From UBA4923 sp964606165 (lineage in GTDB: Bacteria > Bacillota > Clostridia > Saccharofermentanales > DTU023), in contig CAZSFQ010000005.1 of the NCBI GenBank assembly GCA_964606165.1, positions 1 through 64,000 on the forward strand: 64,000 bases of DNA, read 5' to 3'. A model generated the notes under the pieces. The model saw only the letters and a list, made by a program, of their open reading frames with translations, was not told the DNA's origin and did not search any database. A program made the position numbers and the translations under genes. Below, piece by piece: positions 28,326 through 36,151 of this stretch (its first letter is position 1; the number at the start of each line of letters is the position of its first letter).

Positions 28326-29301
28326 GAATTCGCGCAAAAAGCAGCAAGCTTCGCTTCGCAATGATAATGACTTGCGAAATAGAGGCAGGTCTGGTCCCTA
28401 CCCCTCCATTTTCCAGCCCTCTCCCTTTACGGATGAAAGCCGCCGGGAAAGGGCAAAAGAAAGAAGGCGCCGCCGTTTTGCCGGCTGGCCTTCAAGATTG
28501 CTGGTCCTTGTCGCCCTGCTGCTCTCTCTTGCTTCCCTGATCGCCTTCCTCCCCCAGTTCTATATCGAGACAGTTACCGTGACCGGCAGCCGCATGACGG
28601 ACGGGGAAGTGATCAAGACATACGCCAGGGCCAAGGAGGGTGAGCACTTTCTGCCGGAGATGGGAGGCTCGGCCGTCCGCTTCCTGTCCTTGCGATACGG
28701 CGGGATTGAAGAGGAAATCAAGGCTGACCACCCCATGGTCCGCCAGGTCCGTGTCCGCTTTCACTTTCCCTCAACCATTGCCATCACGGTGGACGAAAAG
28801 GTGGAAATACTGGCCGTCCGCGTCTCAGGAGGCTATGCCCTGATCGACCGTGACCAGGAGGTCCTGCGGATCCTGGAAGAAAGGGACTTCGCCCTGCCCG
28901 TCCTGGAGGGCGTGTCCCTTCTCGGGCAGGCCGCGGTGGGGCAGCCGCTCAAGGCGGAAGACCCTTCACAGCTGACCGCGGCCTCGCACTTGATTGCCGG
29001 TTTGATTCAGCACGATCAAACAGAGGCGTCCGGCCCCCGGCTGATGGAAAAAATCCGGCAGATCAGGCAGATTGCGGGACCCCTCTTCTTTCTCTTTATT
29101 CCCTTGTCGCAAGGGGGGGAGATACGTGTTAGACTTGAGGACAACAGGCTGCTGCAAGATAAACTGGCCTTGCTGAGTTACCTGCTTGAGCGTGGAGACC
29201 TTATTCCCCAGACGGCAGGCGAACTTGACTTAAGCGGTGAAACCGCCTATTTCCGCCCCGATACGGGCCAGGGCCAGATAACCGGTTTTACGGAACCTTG
29301 A
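28306..29301 (+). CDS. ftsQ: Cell division protein FtsQ/DivIB
   Basis: The 331-residue protein has a basic cytosolic N-terminus of about 65 residues, one membrane helix (about 66-88) and a POTRA domain beginning FYIETVTVTGSRMTDGEVI, followed by a beta domain. This is the FtsQ/DivIB architecture, which stabilises the FtsL-DivIC complex at the septum. The ATG at 28306 overlaps murG by 20 nt; the longer open frame upstream is antisense-like basic sequence inside murG and is not used. Confidence 0.85.
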   Translation: MKRSKPKNSRKKQQASLRNDNDLRNRGRSGPYPSIFQPSPFTDESRRERAKERRRRRFAGWPSRLLVLVALLLSLASLIAFLPQFYIETVTVTGSRMTDGEVIKTYARAKEGEHFLPEMGGSAVRFLSLRYGGIEEEIKADHPMVRQVRVRFHFPSTIAITVDEKVEILAVRVSGGYALIDRDQEVLRILEERDFALPVLEGVSLLGQAAVGQPLKAEDPSQLTAASHLIAGLIQHDQTEASGPRLMEKIRQIRQIAGPLFFLFIPLSQGGEIRVRLEDNRLLQDKLALLSYLLERGDLIPQTAGELDLSGETAYFRPDTGQGQITGFTEP

Positions 29302-29332
29302 GGCAGGGTCAGGATAGCTCGGAGGCGCATCC

Positions 29333-29734
29333 ATGCTGATTATTATCGGTCTTCTGATCGGTTTGCTCTTAGGTCTATTTGCCAACATTCCCTTGCCTGC
29401 CAGCATGGTGCCTTACCTCGCGGTCTTCACCCTGGTCGGGGCTGAAGCCCTGACCGGATCCTGGAATTCCATGCAGGCCGGCGAATTCGAACCGGGCAAA
29501 TTCCTGATCGAGTTCGCTGCCAATATAATCATCGCGGCTCTGATGACGGCCCTGGGCCAGCAGATGAAATACGATTTTGCCCTGATCGTTTCCTTCATCT
29601 TCGCCTACAGGCTTTTCCGCAATATCAGTTTCATGTCGCGCAAGCTTCACAAGGATATCCAGACGCGCCGCCGGAACCGGTTGCGCGAAAAGGAAGATGT
29701 CTGGCAGGACGAGACGGAAAGGCCGGCTCAGTGA
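29333..29734 (+). CDS. sbp: Small basic protein, DUF1290 (Sbp)
   Basis: A 133-residue membrane protein with about three hydrophobic segments and a basic C-terminus (DIQTRRRNRLREKED). PYLAVFTLVGAEALTGSW and EFAANIIIAALMTALGQQM are typical of the DUF1290 small basic protein, which is conserved immediately before ftsA/ftsZ in Firmicutes and Actinobacteria. Its function is not established. The ATG at 29333 follows CGGAGG. Confidence 0.85.
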   Translation: MLIIIGLLIGLLLGLFANIPLPASMVPYLAVFTLVGAEALTGSWNSMQAGEFEPGKFLIEFAANIIIAALMTALGQQMKYDFALIVSFIFAYRLFRNISFMSRKLHKDIQTRRRNRLREKEDVWQDETERPAQ

Positions 29735-29765
29735 GGGACAGGGTCCCGTCGAAGTGCCCTTTTGC

Positions 29766-29794
29766 TTGCGCGGCCAAGCGGGTTAATGTAGAAT
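29766..29794 (+). promoter_or_regulatory. Possible ftsZ promoter
   Basis: TTGCGC (29766-29771) and TAGAAT (29789-29794) are 17 bp apart in the 185-bp gap before ftsZ. The -35 box is poor, so this is tentative; it would give a leader of about 120 nt. Confidence 0.4.
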
Positions 29795-29919
29795 ACTACG
29801 CGTGTACCCGTCAATTTATACAAGCTGACAGCAGGTGTATCCGTGTTGCGCGATTTGTTTGAATTAGGGGCAAAAAATGGCAACTGCTTTAAACGGAAAG
29901 ATGAAAGGAGTTGCGAAAC

Positions 29920-31284
29920 GTGGCGGACTATGATTACAACTTGGGGATAGGCAGCGGCCTTTATGCGACCATCCGGGTCATCGGGATTGGTGGCGGGGGC
30001 TGCAATGCCGTCAACCGGATGATTGAAGGCGGTGTCCAGGGCATCGAGTTTATTGCCGTCAATACCGACCATCAGTCGCTCCAGCATTCAAAGGCGAGCG
30101 AAACCATCCGGATTGGTGAAAAGATCACCCGCGGCCTTGGCGCCGGCGCGCAGCCGGAGCTGGGCCAGAAGGCGGCAGAAGAGAATATCGAGGAAATCTC
30201 CAAGGCTCTGGAAGGCTCAGACATGCTCTTCATTACAGCCGGCATGGGAGGGGGCACCGGGACCGGGGGCGCACCGGTGATTGCCCAGGTGGCGGAGAAG
30301 CTCGGTATTCTGACGGTCGCCGTGGTGACCACCCCCTTCCGTTTCGAGGGGTCGCGCCGCCGGCAGAATGCGGAGAAGGGAGTCCGTGAACTCCAGCAGC
30401 ACGTCGATTCATTGATTGTGGTTCCCAACGACAAGCTCCTTGAGATCGCCAGCGATGATACCACCCTGGATGAGGCCTTTAACCTGGCCGACCGGGTTCT
30501 CCAGTATGGGGTTTCCAGCATTTCCGATTTGGTTGCCGTTCCCGGCCTGATCAATCTTGACCTGGCGGATGTCAGGCGGGTCATGACCAATGCCGGCGTC
30601 TGCCACATGGGCATTGGCCGGGGCAACGGGGAGAGCAGGGCGGCTACTGCCGTAAAACAGGCCATGACCAGCCCGCTGCTCGACACCACCATTGACGGGG
30701 CCCAAAGCATCATCATCAATTTTACCGGCGGGCATGACATGAAGATGAAGGAGGTCAATGAGGCCGCCTCCCAGGTCCGTGAAGCCGTTTCACCCGACGC
30801 CGAGATCATCTTCGGCGCCGTGATCGACGAAAATATGCAGGACGACCTGGTCATTACCATTATTGCCAGCCGTTTTGGGGGCGACAGCATGCCGGCCCGC
30901 GGAGCGCGCGTCGGACACACCCAGGCTCCAACGCCTTCTTTCAGTCTCCCCCAGCGCCAGCCAGCTGCTTCCCGGTCAGCCATCGATGATCTGCCGGACT
31001 TTCTGCGGCCGCCTCGCTCCGGCCAGCTCAGGGACCGCGGACCGGACCAGGGCATGCAGGGGACCGGCTTCAGCCGGACCAGCCAGCGGCATGACGAGCT
31101 GGCCATGTCTGACATGATCGACAGGGCGACGGAGAACGCGGCAAGACACAACCGCAATATCCCCCGCGTGCTGGACGAGGCTCCCCTTGAAGGAACAGGG
31201 CCGGCGTCCGAGCGGTCAAGGGCGGGCAAACAGGAGGGCAGGGTGCTGCCCTGGTTCCTTCGCGACGATGATATGGATCGCTGA
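29920..31284 (+). CDS. ftsZ: Cell division protein FtsZ
   Basis: FtsZ is the tubulin-like GTPase that forms the division ring. The 454-residue protein has GIGGGGCNAVNRM, the tubulin signature GGGTGTG, the T7 loop NLDLADVRRVM and a polar C-terminal linker ending with VLPWFLRDD, the conserved C-terminal peptide for membrane tethers. The frame also offers a TTG at 29911, but the AAAGGAG site ends right at it; the GTG at 29920 has correct spacing of 9 nt. ftsA is not next to it. Confidence 0.95.
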   Translation: MADYDYNLGIGSGLYATIRVIGIGGGGCNAVNRMIEGGVQGIEFIAVNTDHQSLQHSKASETIRIGEKITRGLGAGAQPELGQKAAEENIEEISKALEGSDMLFITAGMGGGTGTGGAPVIAQVAEKLGILTVAVVTTPFRFEGSRRRQNAEKGVRELQQHVDSLIVVPNDKLLEIASDDTTLDEAFNLADRVLQYGVSSISDLVAVPGLINLDLADVRRVMTNAGVCHMGIGRGNGESRAATAVKQAMTSPLLDTTIDGAQSIIINFTGGHDMKMKEVNEAASQVREAVSPDAEIIFGAVIDENMQDDLVITIIASRFGGDSMPARGARVGHTQAPTPSFSLPQRQPAASRSAIDDLPDFLRPPRSGQLRDRGPDQGMQGTGFSRTSQRHDELAMSDMIDRATENAARHNRNIPRVLDEAPLEGTGPASERSRAGKQEGRVLPWFLRDDDMDR

Positions 31285-31351
31285 CCGTTGGCCAGGGGAT
31301 CATAGCGCCTCGGACAGCCGGCGGGGCCGAAAACTTTAATTTAAGGACAAG

Positions 31352-31376
31352 ACGGCCGGATCCATGATCCGGTCGT
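31352..31376 (+). other. Strong hairpin between ftsZ and nrdR
   Basis: ACGGCCGGATC and GATCCGGTCGT pair over 11 bp (one G-U) around a CAT loop. No U-tract follows, so it is not a standard terminator. It may be a processing or pausing element. Confidence 0.5.
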
Positions 31377-31412
31377 GCTGTCTGCAGCATCCGGGGGAAG
31401 GGGGTCAGATCC

Positions 31413-31937
31413 TTGAAATGTCCTAACTGTGAAGGCAATGACGACCGGGTCGTCGATTCCAGGCCGTCGGACGACGGAACCACCATCCGCCGCCGCCGCG
31501 AATGCCTCCTGTGCGGAAGCCGCTTTACCACCTATGAGAAGCTTGAGAATCTCCCCCTGATGGTCATCAAAAAGGACGGGAGCCGCCAGCCTTTTGACCG
31601 GCAGAAGCTCTTGATCGGTATTATGAAAAGCTGTGAGAAAAGGCCGGTGACCACCCAGCAGATTGAAGAGCTGATCGATCAGGTGGAGCGGGCGGCCGGC
31701 AACGCGCTCAAGCGTGAGATCAGCACTTCCGAAATCGGGGAGCTGGTCCTGAAACAGCTGAGAAGAATTGATGAAGTCGCCTATATCCGTTTCGCTTCGG
31801 TTTACAGGGCCTTTGGGGATATACGCTCATTTTTCAAGGAAATTTCCTACCTGCTCCAAAACGACGCGGGGGAAGGCGGGCCGGACCCCGGCAGTGAGGA
31901 TTTCCTTGATCAGGTCTGGGAAGAACCGCAAGCTTGA
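31413..31937 (+). CDS. nrdR: Transcriptional repressor NrdR
   Basis: NrdR is the ATP/dATP-sensing repressor of ribonucleotide reductase genes. The 174-residue protein has the zinc ribbon CPNC...CLLC (residues 3-34) and the ATP-cone domain (about 47-137, beginning LMVIKKDGSRQPFDRQK). The start is a TTG at 31413 directly before the MKCPNC sequence that is typical for the family, with AGGGGG upstream. The C-terminus is acidic and slightly longer than usual. It lies directly after ftsZ. Confidence 0.93.
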   Translation: MKCPNCEGNDDRVVDSRPSDDGTTIRRRRECLLCGSRFTTYEKLENLPLMVIKKDGSRQPFDRQKLLIGIMKSCEKRPVTTQQIEELIDQVERAAGNALKREISTSEIGELVLKQLRRIDEVAYIRFASVYRAFGDIRSFFKEISYLLQNDAGEGGPDPGSEDFLDQVWEEPQA

Positions 31938-31955
31938 TACTTGGAGGAGCTCAAG

Positions 31956-32681
31956 ATGGAAGAATCAAAACGCGTCCTGATCGTAGATGACGACAAGCAT
32001 ATCAGTGAACTGCTCAAGCTCTATTTCGAAAAAGACGGCTTCGAGGTTTCCTCCTGCTATACGGGGGACGCCGTCATGTCCATGGTCCGCGCCGTCACGC
32101 CTGATGTCATTATTCTGGACCTGATGCTGCCAGGCATGAGCGGTTTTGACATCATGCGGCAGCTCCGGCGCGAGTCGGACGTTCCTGTCCTCATGCTGAC
32201 CGCGCGCAGCGATACCCTGGACAAGATTATAGGTCTGGAGCTGGGCGCCGACGATTACATCCTGAAGCCCTTCGATCCCAAGGAACTTCTGGCCCGTGTC
32301 AAGGCAGTCCTGAGGCGCTTCCATACACCGGGTGCCGTCCAGGCCGGTGAGGCAAACAAAAAAGAGGTGGTGACTTACCCTGACCTGGTCGTCGACCGCA
32401 TCCGCTATGCCGTCCGGATCGGGGACAGGGAAATCGACATGCCTCCCAAGGAACTGGAACTCCTCTTCTTCCTGGCCTCACATCCCAACCGGGTCTACAC
32501 CCGCGACCAGATCCTGGAACATATCTGGGGCATGGACTATTACGGGGAACAGCGCACCGTCGATGTCCACATCAAGCGGATCAGGGAGAAGCTGGATGTC
32601 ATCGAACACCCGCTTTGGCAGATCAAGACGGTGTGGAGCGTGGGCTATAAGTTTGAACTCAAGGATCAGACCGAATCGTGA
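31956..32681 (+). CDS. OmpR/PhoB-family response regulator
   Basis: The 241-residue protein has a receiver domain with the acidic pocket DDD (11-13), phospho-acceptor Asp55 in LDLMLPG, the LTAR switch and Lys104 in YILKPF. A winged-helix DNA-binding domain (about 140-235) follows, with ELELLFFLASHPNRVYTRDQIL. The ATG at 31956 follows GGAGGAGCTCAAG. The stop overlaps the start of the histidine kinase, so the two form a cognate pair. Presence of an HtrA-like gene after the kinase recalls the WalRK or CssRS loci, but the signal is unknown. Confidence 0.88.
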   Translation: MEESKRVLIVDDDKHISELLKLYFEKDGFEVSSCYTGDAVMSMVRAVTPDVIILDLMLPGMSGFDIMRQLRRESDVPVLMLTARSDTLDKIIGLELGADDYILKPFDPKELLARVKAVLRRFHTPGAVQAGEANKKEVVTYPDLVVDRIRYAVRIGDREIDMPPKELELLFFLASHPNRVYTRDQILEHIWGMDYYGEQRTVDVHIKRIREKLDVIEHPLWQIKTVWSVGYKFELKDQTES

Positions 32682-34183
32682 GAAGGCCTTCGCTTTACAC
32701 CCGGACCCTTCTTACCATCTCAGCCGCCATCCTGATTATCTTTTTGGCACTTGCTTTGATCTATGGAACCATTTACAGCTTCTCCTCCTGGCAGCAGCGC
32801 CAAGAGGAGCTGAAGCGCAATGCCTCCGAGCTGGCAAGCCTCACGGAAAACAGGATGGACGCGGCCCATACCACCTTCACCAGCACGGATATCACGGGCC
32901 ATATCGCCTTTGCCGCCCGGTCGACCACGGCCTTTGTCTGGATTGTCAACGCCAATGGCGAAATCATCTACCATACGGGAATCCCTTCCGAAACCATGCT
33001 GCTTCTGGAACGCTCCGGAGCCAACGGGACCGGGGATCCGCTCCTGCCCCTGGAAGCGCGCAACGCGGATCTGGCGGTCTATTGCCTGGCTGGCGATCAG
33101 ACCGGCTTCCTTTCCCTGCTCCCTGAAGCGGCGGAGTGGCTTGTAGCCAGCGCGCCCATCGGCAGGCACGGCGACCTGTACACCGGGGAAGTGGTTCTGC
33201 TCAAGCGCCATCACACCGAAAATTTCAGCGCCTTTCTTCTGGAGAACAATGTTCCGATTTCCTTTACTGCCGCCTTCATCCTTTCGCTGGCCATCATAAT
33301 CTGGCTGTCCCGCAATATCACGCGGCCCATTTCCGCCCTGGCCAAGACGGCCAATTCCGTCTATGCCGGCGACCTTTCCGCCCGGGTGAGCATGGGCGGC
33401 AAAGCGGGCAGGGAAAGCGCCATCCCGGTGGGCCGGGAAGATGATTTGACAAGGCTGGTCCGGACCTTCAACATGCTGATCGCGCAATTCGAAGAAAGGG
33501 AGCAGCAGCACTCGGAATTTCTGGGCAATGTCTCCCACGATCTGCGAACACCGGTCACCTCCATCGGCGGCTTCATCGAGGGCATGCGCGACGGCACCAT
33601 TCCCGGCGAAAAGTTCGATTACTATCTGGATATCATCAAGGTGGAGACCAACCGCCTGGAGGGCCTGATCAATACCTTGTTCGATCAGGCAAGCCAGGAA
33701 GGCCAGACACCCCTGAAGCAGGAAGCATTCGATCTAAATTCCCTGATCCGCCAGGTCAAACAGTCCTTCGAGCCCATGCTGGCCGAAAAAAAGATCGAGC
33801 TTGAGACGGTCTTCGACCACCGTTACGAGGAGCCCGTCCGGGCAGTCGGCGATATCGGCCAGCTGACCCGGGTCCTGAACAATGTGGTGGCCAACGCCGT
33901 ACGCTTCACTCCGCAAAAGGGTATTATCCTGATCAGCACAGCAGTCGGCGAGCGCAGTGTCCGCGTCTCGGTTGAGGATAACGGGCCGGGCATCCCCGCG
34001 GAGGAGCTGCCCCGTATCTTTGACCGCTTCTACAAGGTGGACAAGTCGCGTCACGGCCAGGGATCCGGCCTGGGCCTCTACATCGCGAGAGCCCTCATTC
34101 AGCGCCACAGCCAGCAGATCGAGGCCGACAGGTCGCCGGATCTTGGCGGGGCCCGCATCAGCTTCACGGTGGCCAGGCCCTGA
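32678..34183 (+). CDS. Membrane sensor histidine kinase
   Basis: The 501-residue kinase has two membrane helices (about 12-34 and 193-212) around an extracytoplasmic sensor domain of about 160 residues. HAMP (about 212-268), HisKA with phospho-acceptor His287 in NVSHDLRTP and a HATPase domain (EDNGPGIPAEELPRIFDRF, GSGLGLYIA) follow. No PAS domain is seen, unlike Bacillus WalK. The GTG start overlaps the regulator's TGA, which implies coupled translation. It is followed by a degenerate HtrA-like protein that may belong to the same envelope-stress circuit. Confidence 0.88.
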   Translation: MRRPSLYTRTLLTISAAILIIFLALALIYGTIYSFSSWQQRQEELKRNASELASLTENRMDAAHTTFTSTDITGHIAFAARSTTAFVWIVNANGEIIYHTGIPSETMLLLERSGANGTGDPLLPLEARNADLAVYCLAGDQTGFLSLLPEAAEWLVASAPIGRHGDLYTGEVVLLKRHHTENFSAFLLENNVPISFTAAFILSLAIIIWLSRNITRPISALAKTANSVYAGDLSARVSMGGKAGRESAIPVGREDDLTRLVRTFNMLIAQFEEREQQHSEFLGNVSHDLRTPVTSIGGFIEGMRDGTIPGEKFDYYLDIIKVETNRLEGLINTLFDQASQEGQTPLKQEAFDLNSLIRQVKQSFEPMLAEKKIELETVFDHRYEEPVRAVGDIGQLTRVLNNVVANAVRFTPQKGIILISTAVGERSVRVSVEDNGPGIPAEELPRIFDRFYKVDKSRHGQGSGLGLYIARALIQRHSQQIEADRSPDLGGARISFTVARP

Positions 34184-34259
34184 GGTGCGGCCCTGTGTTC
34201 ATAAAAAGGTTATATGTGCCCGATAAACTGCTTGCAGGCAAAGGCTTAGGGGGGTAATT

Positions 34260-35483
34260 GTGAAAAAGGATCGAACCGGGCTCATCATCCTCATCGCCGT
34301 CTTTCTGCTCGCGGCCCTCTTAATCCCGCTGTCCTGCCCGGGGCAAAAGCCGCTTGTCACTGATCCGGTGACTGAAACGACCTCACCGCCGACCACTACT
34401 TCACGGACCACGACGACACGCACGACCAGTACTGGCACCACCACCGAACCGACAAGCGCCCCGCAGGAAACGGGCGGGGATGAAGATCCCGATCCTTTCG
34501 AGCCGGATCCTCCCTTGCCGGATCTCTTTGCCTCGGTCGCGCCTTCGGTGGTTTCGGTTCATGTCTCCATCCCGGCCTCATCACTTTATTCCAGGAGGGA
34601 AGAGTTTTTCTCGGGCCTGATTATCGATGAATCCGGCATCGTTGTCACCAGCTACAGCCTGCTGGAGCGGGCCCTTGATTTTCGCGGCAACCTGCTGGAC
34701 GGCGCTTCCATCCGCATTTATGTCCGCGGCTTCGACCAGTCCTTCGACGCGTCGCTGGCGGGCTACCAGTCCACGGTCGATTTGGCTGTCCTGAGAATAA
34801 AGGAGCCGGGTGAGGCGGTCTTCACGGCACAGCCCCTGGCCCGGGAACCGCAGCTGGCTATCGGGACCCGGGTTTACAGCATTGGTTATCCGCCTGTCCT
34901 GATCGAGGAGGGCGGCCTTTCCAGCGGCCATATTATCTCGCTTTACCGCGCTTCCTTCGAGGAGGACGGTTCCCCTGTCGGCCTGATCGAAACCAGTATC
35001 CCGACCCAGACCGTATACGCGGGCAGCCCGCTGATCAACGACCAGGGTGAAGTGATTGCTATTGCCAGCGGCTACCTCAAGCGCATTTATGTCCAGAATC
35101 TGGGCTACGCGGTGCCCTCACCGATCGTAGCGGATGTGGTCGGCCGGATCCTGGATCAGGCCGATCAGCCTCCTGAGGCCAAGGCGGCTCTGGGCATCAC
35201 CGTGCTGAGCGACGGGGACGCCGCCAGCCTGCGCCAGATGTTCGGTTACCCCGCCGGCCTTTACATCAACCTGGTCAAAGCTGAGAGCGCGGCCTACACT
35301 GCGGGCCTGAATGCCGGTGATATTTTGCTCAGCATCAACGGTCAGGCCATGGAAGAAGTCCGTGACCTGATGACCTTCCTGGACGGCCAGGCTGTTGGAA
35401 CCCTTGTCGAGATGACCATTTACCGGCCAGGCGATGACAAGACCCTGGTCCGGACCTGCTACCTGCTCGAGGAGACGCCGTGA
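34260..35483 (+). CDS. HtrA/DegP-like protein lacking catalytic His and Ser (pseudoprotease) with PDZ domain
   Basis: The 407-residue protein has an N-terminal membrane segment (about 8-24), a Thr/Pro-rich linker (33-72), a trypsin-like domain (about 90-295) and a PDZ domain (about 310-400). Aligned by eye with HtrA, the catalytic His position (TNNHV) is Ser133 (TSYSL), Asp174 is kept (TVDLAVL) and the catalytic Ser of GNSGGPL is Ala254 (VYAGSPL). The fold-defining flanks, such as GIVVTS and NDQGEVIAI, remain. It should therefore bind rather than cleave. A GTG start at 34260 follows AGGGGGG. It lies 76 nt after a histidine kinase gene, and overlaps nth at its end. Confidence 0.8.
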   Translation: MKKDRTGLIILIAVFLLAALLIPLSCPGQKPLVTDPVTETTSPPTTTSRTTTTRTTSTGTTTEPTSAPQETGGDEDPDPFEPDPPLPDLFASVAPSVVSVHVSIPASSLYSRREEFFSGLIIDESGIVVTSYSLLERALDFRGNLLDGASIRIYVRGFDQSFDASLAGYQSTVDLAVLRIKEPGEAVFTAQPLAREPQLAIGTRVYSIGYPPVLIEEGGLSSGHIISLYRASFEEDGSPVGLIETSIPTQTVYAGSPLINDQGEVIAIASGYLKRIYVQNLGYAVPSPIVADVVGRILDQADQPPEAKAALGITVLSDGDAASLRQMFGYPAGLYINLVKAESAAYTAGLNAGDILLSINGQAMEEVRDLMTFLDGQAVGTLVEMTIYRPGDDKTLVRTCYLLEETP

Positions 35484-36151
35484 CCCGCCCGCTTCGCGCC
35501 CGCGCCCGCCAGGTTGCCGACGCTTTGACCCGGCACTATCCCGGTGCCACGGTCACCTTGACCCACCAGGCGCCCTGGGAGCTTCTGGTTGGCGCCATCC
35601 TGGCTTCCCAGTGCACCGATGAGCGGGTGAACCGGATTACACCTGATCTTTTTGCCCGTTTTCCCGGCCCCCAGGCCATGGCAGGGGCTGACCAGGAAGA
35701 GCTGGAGCAGCTGATTCGCAGCTGTGGTCTTTATCGCGCCAAGGCCAGGGCCCTCCGGGGGACCGGTCAAATCGTGGCAGAGCGGCACGGAGGTTCTGTT
35801 CCCTCGACCCGGGAAGAATTGATGGCTCTGCCCGGGGTGGGGCGCAAAATTGCCAACCTGATCATGGGCGACGCCTTCGGCGCCCAGGCCATTGTGGTCG
35901 ACACCCACTGCGCGCGGATCAGCCGTTTGCTGGGCTTTACCGACAGCGACAAGCCTGACCGGATCGAGCGGGATCTGGAGGAATATGTCCCGCGGGAGGC
36001 GTGGACACGCTGGGGGCACTTGATGGTGGCCCACGGCCGGGCCTTATGCCGGGCGCGGTGCCGCCTTTGTTTTGAATGCCCTGTCCGCCTTCAGTGCCGC
36101 TATGGCATGGCGCTCGACGCCAGGCGGGCGGCGGAGGGCGGCTGTGTCTGA
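35480..36151 (+). CDS. nth: Endonuclease III
   Basis: Nth is a DNA glycosylase/AP lyase that removes oxidised pyrimidines. The 223-residue protein has the helix-hairpin-helix LPGVGRK with catalytic Lys123, catalytic Asp141 in VVDTHCARIS, and the [4Fe-4S] cysteines C190-x6-C197-x2-C200-x5-C206. The GTG start overlaps the preceding stop (GTGA). It forms a DNA-repair pair with recG, whose start overlaps its end by 8 nt. Confidence 0.93.
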   Translation: MTRPLRARARQVADALTRHYPGATVTLTHQAPWELLVGAILASQCTDERVNRITPDLFARFPGPQAMAGADQEELEQLIRSCGLYRAKARALRGTGQIVAERHGGSVPSTREELMALPGVGRKIANLIMGDAFGAQAIVVDTHCARISRLLGFTDSDKPDRIERDLEEYVPREAWTRWGHLMVAHGRALCRARCRLCFECPVRLQCRYGMALDARRAAEGGCV

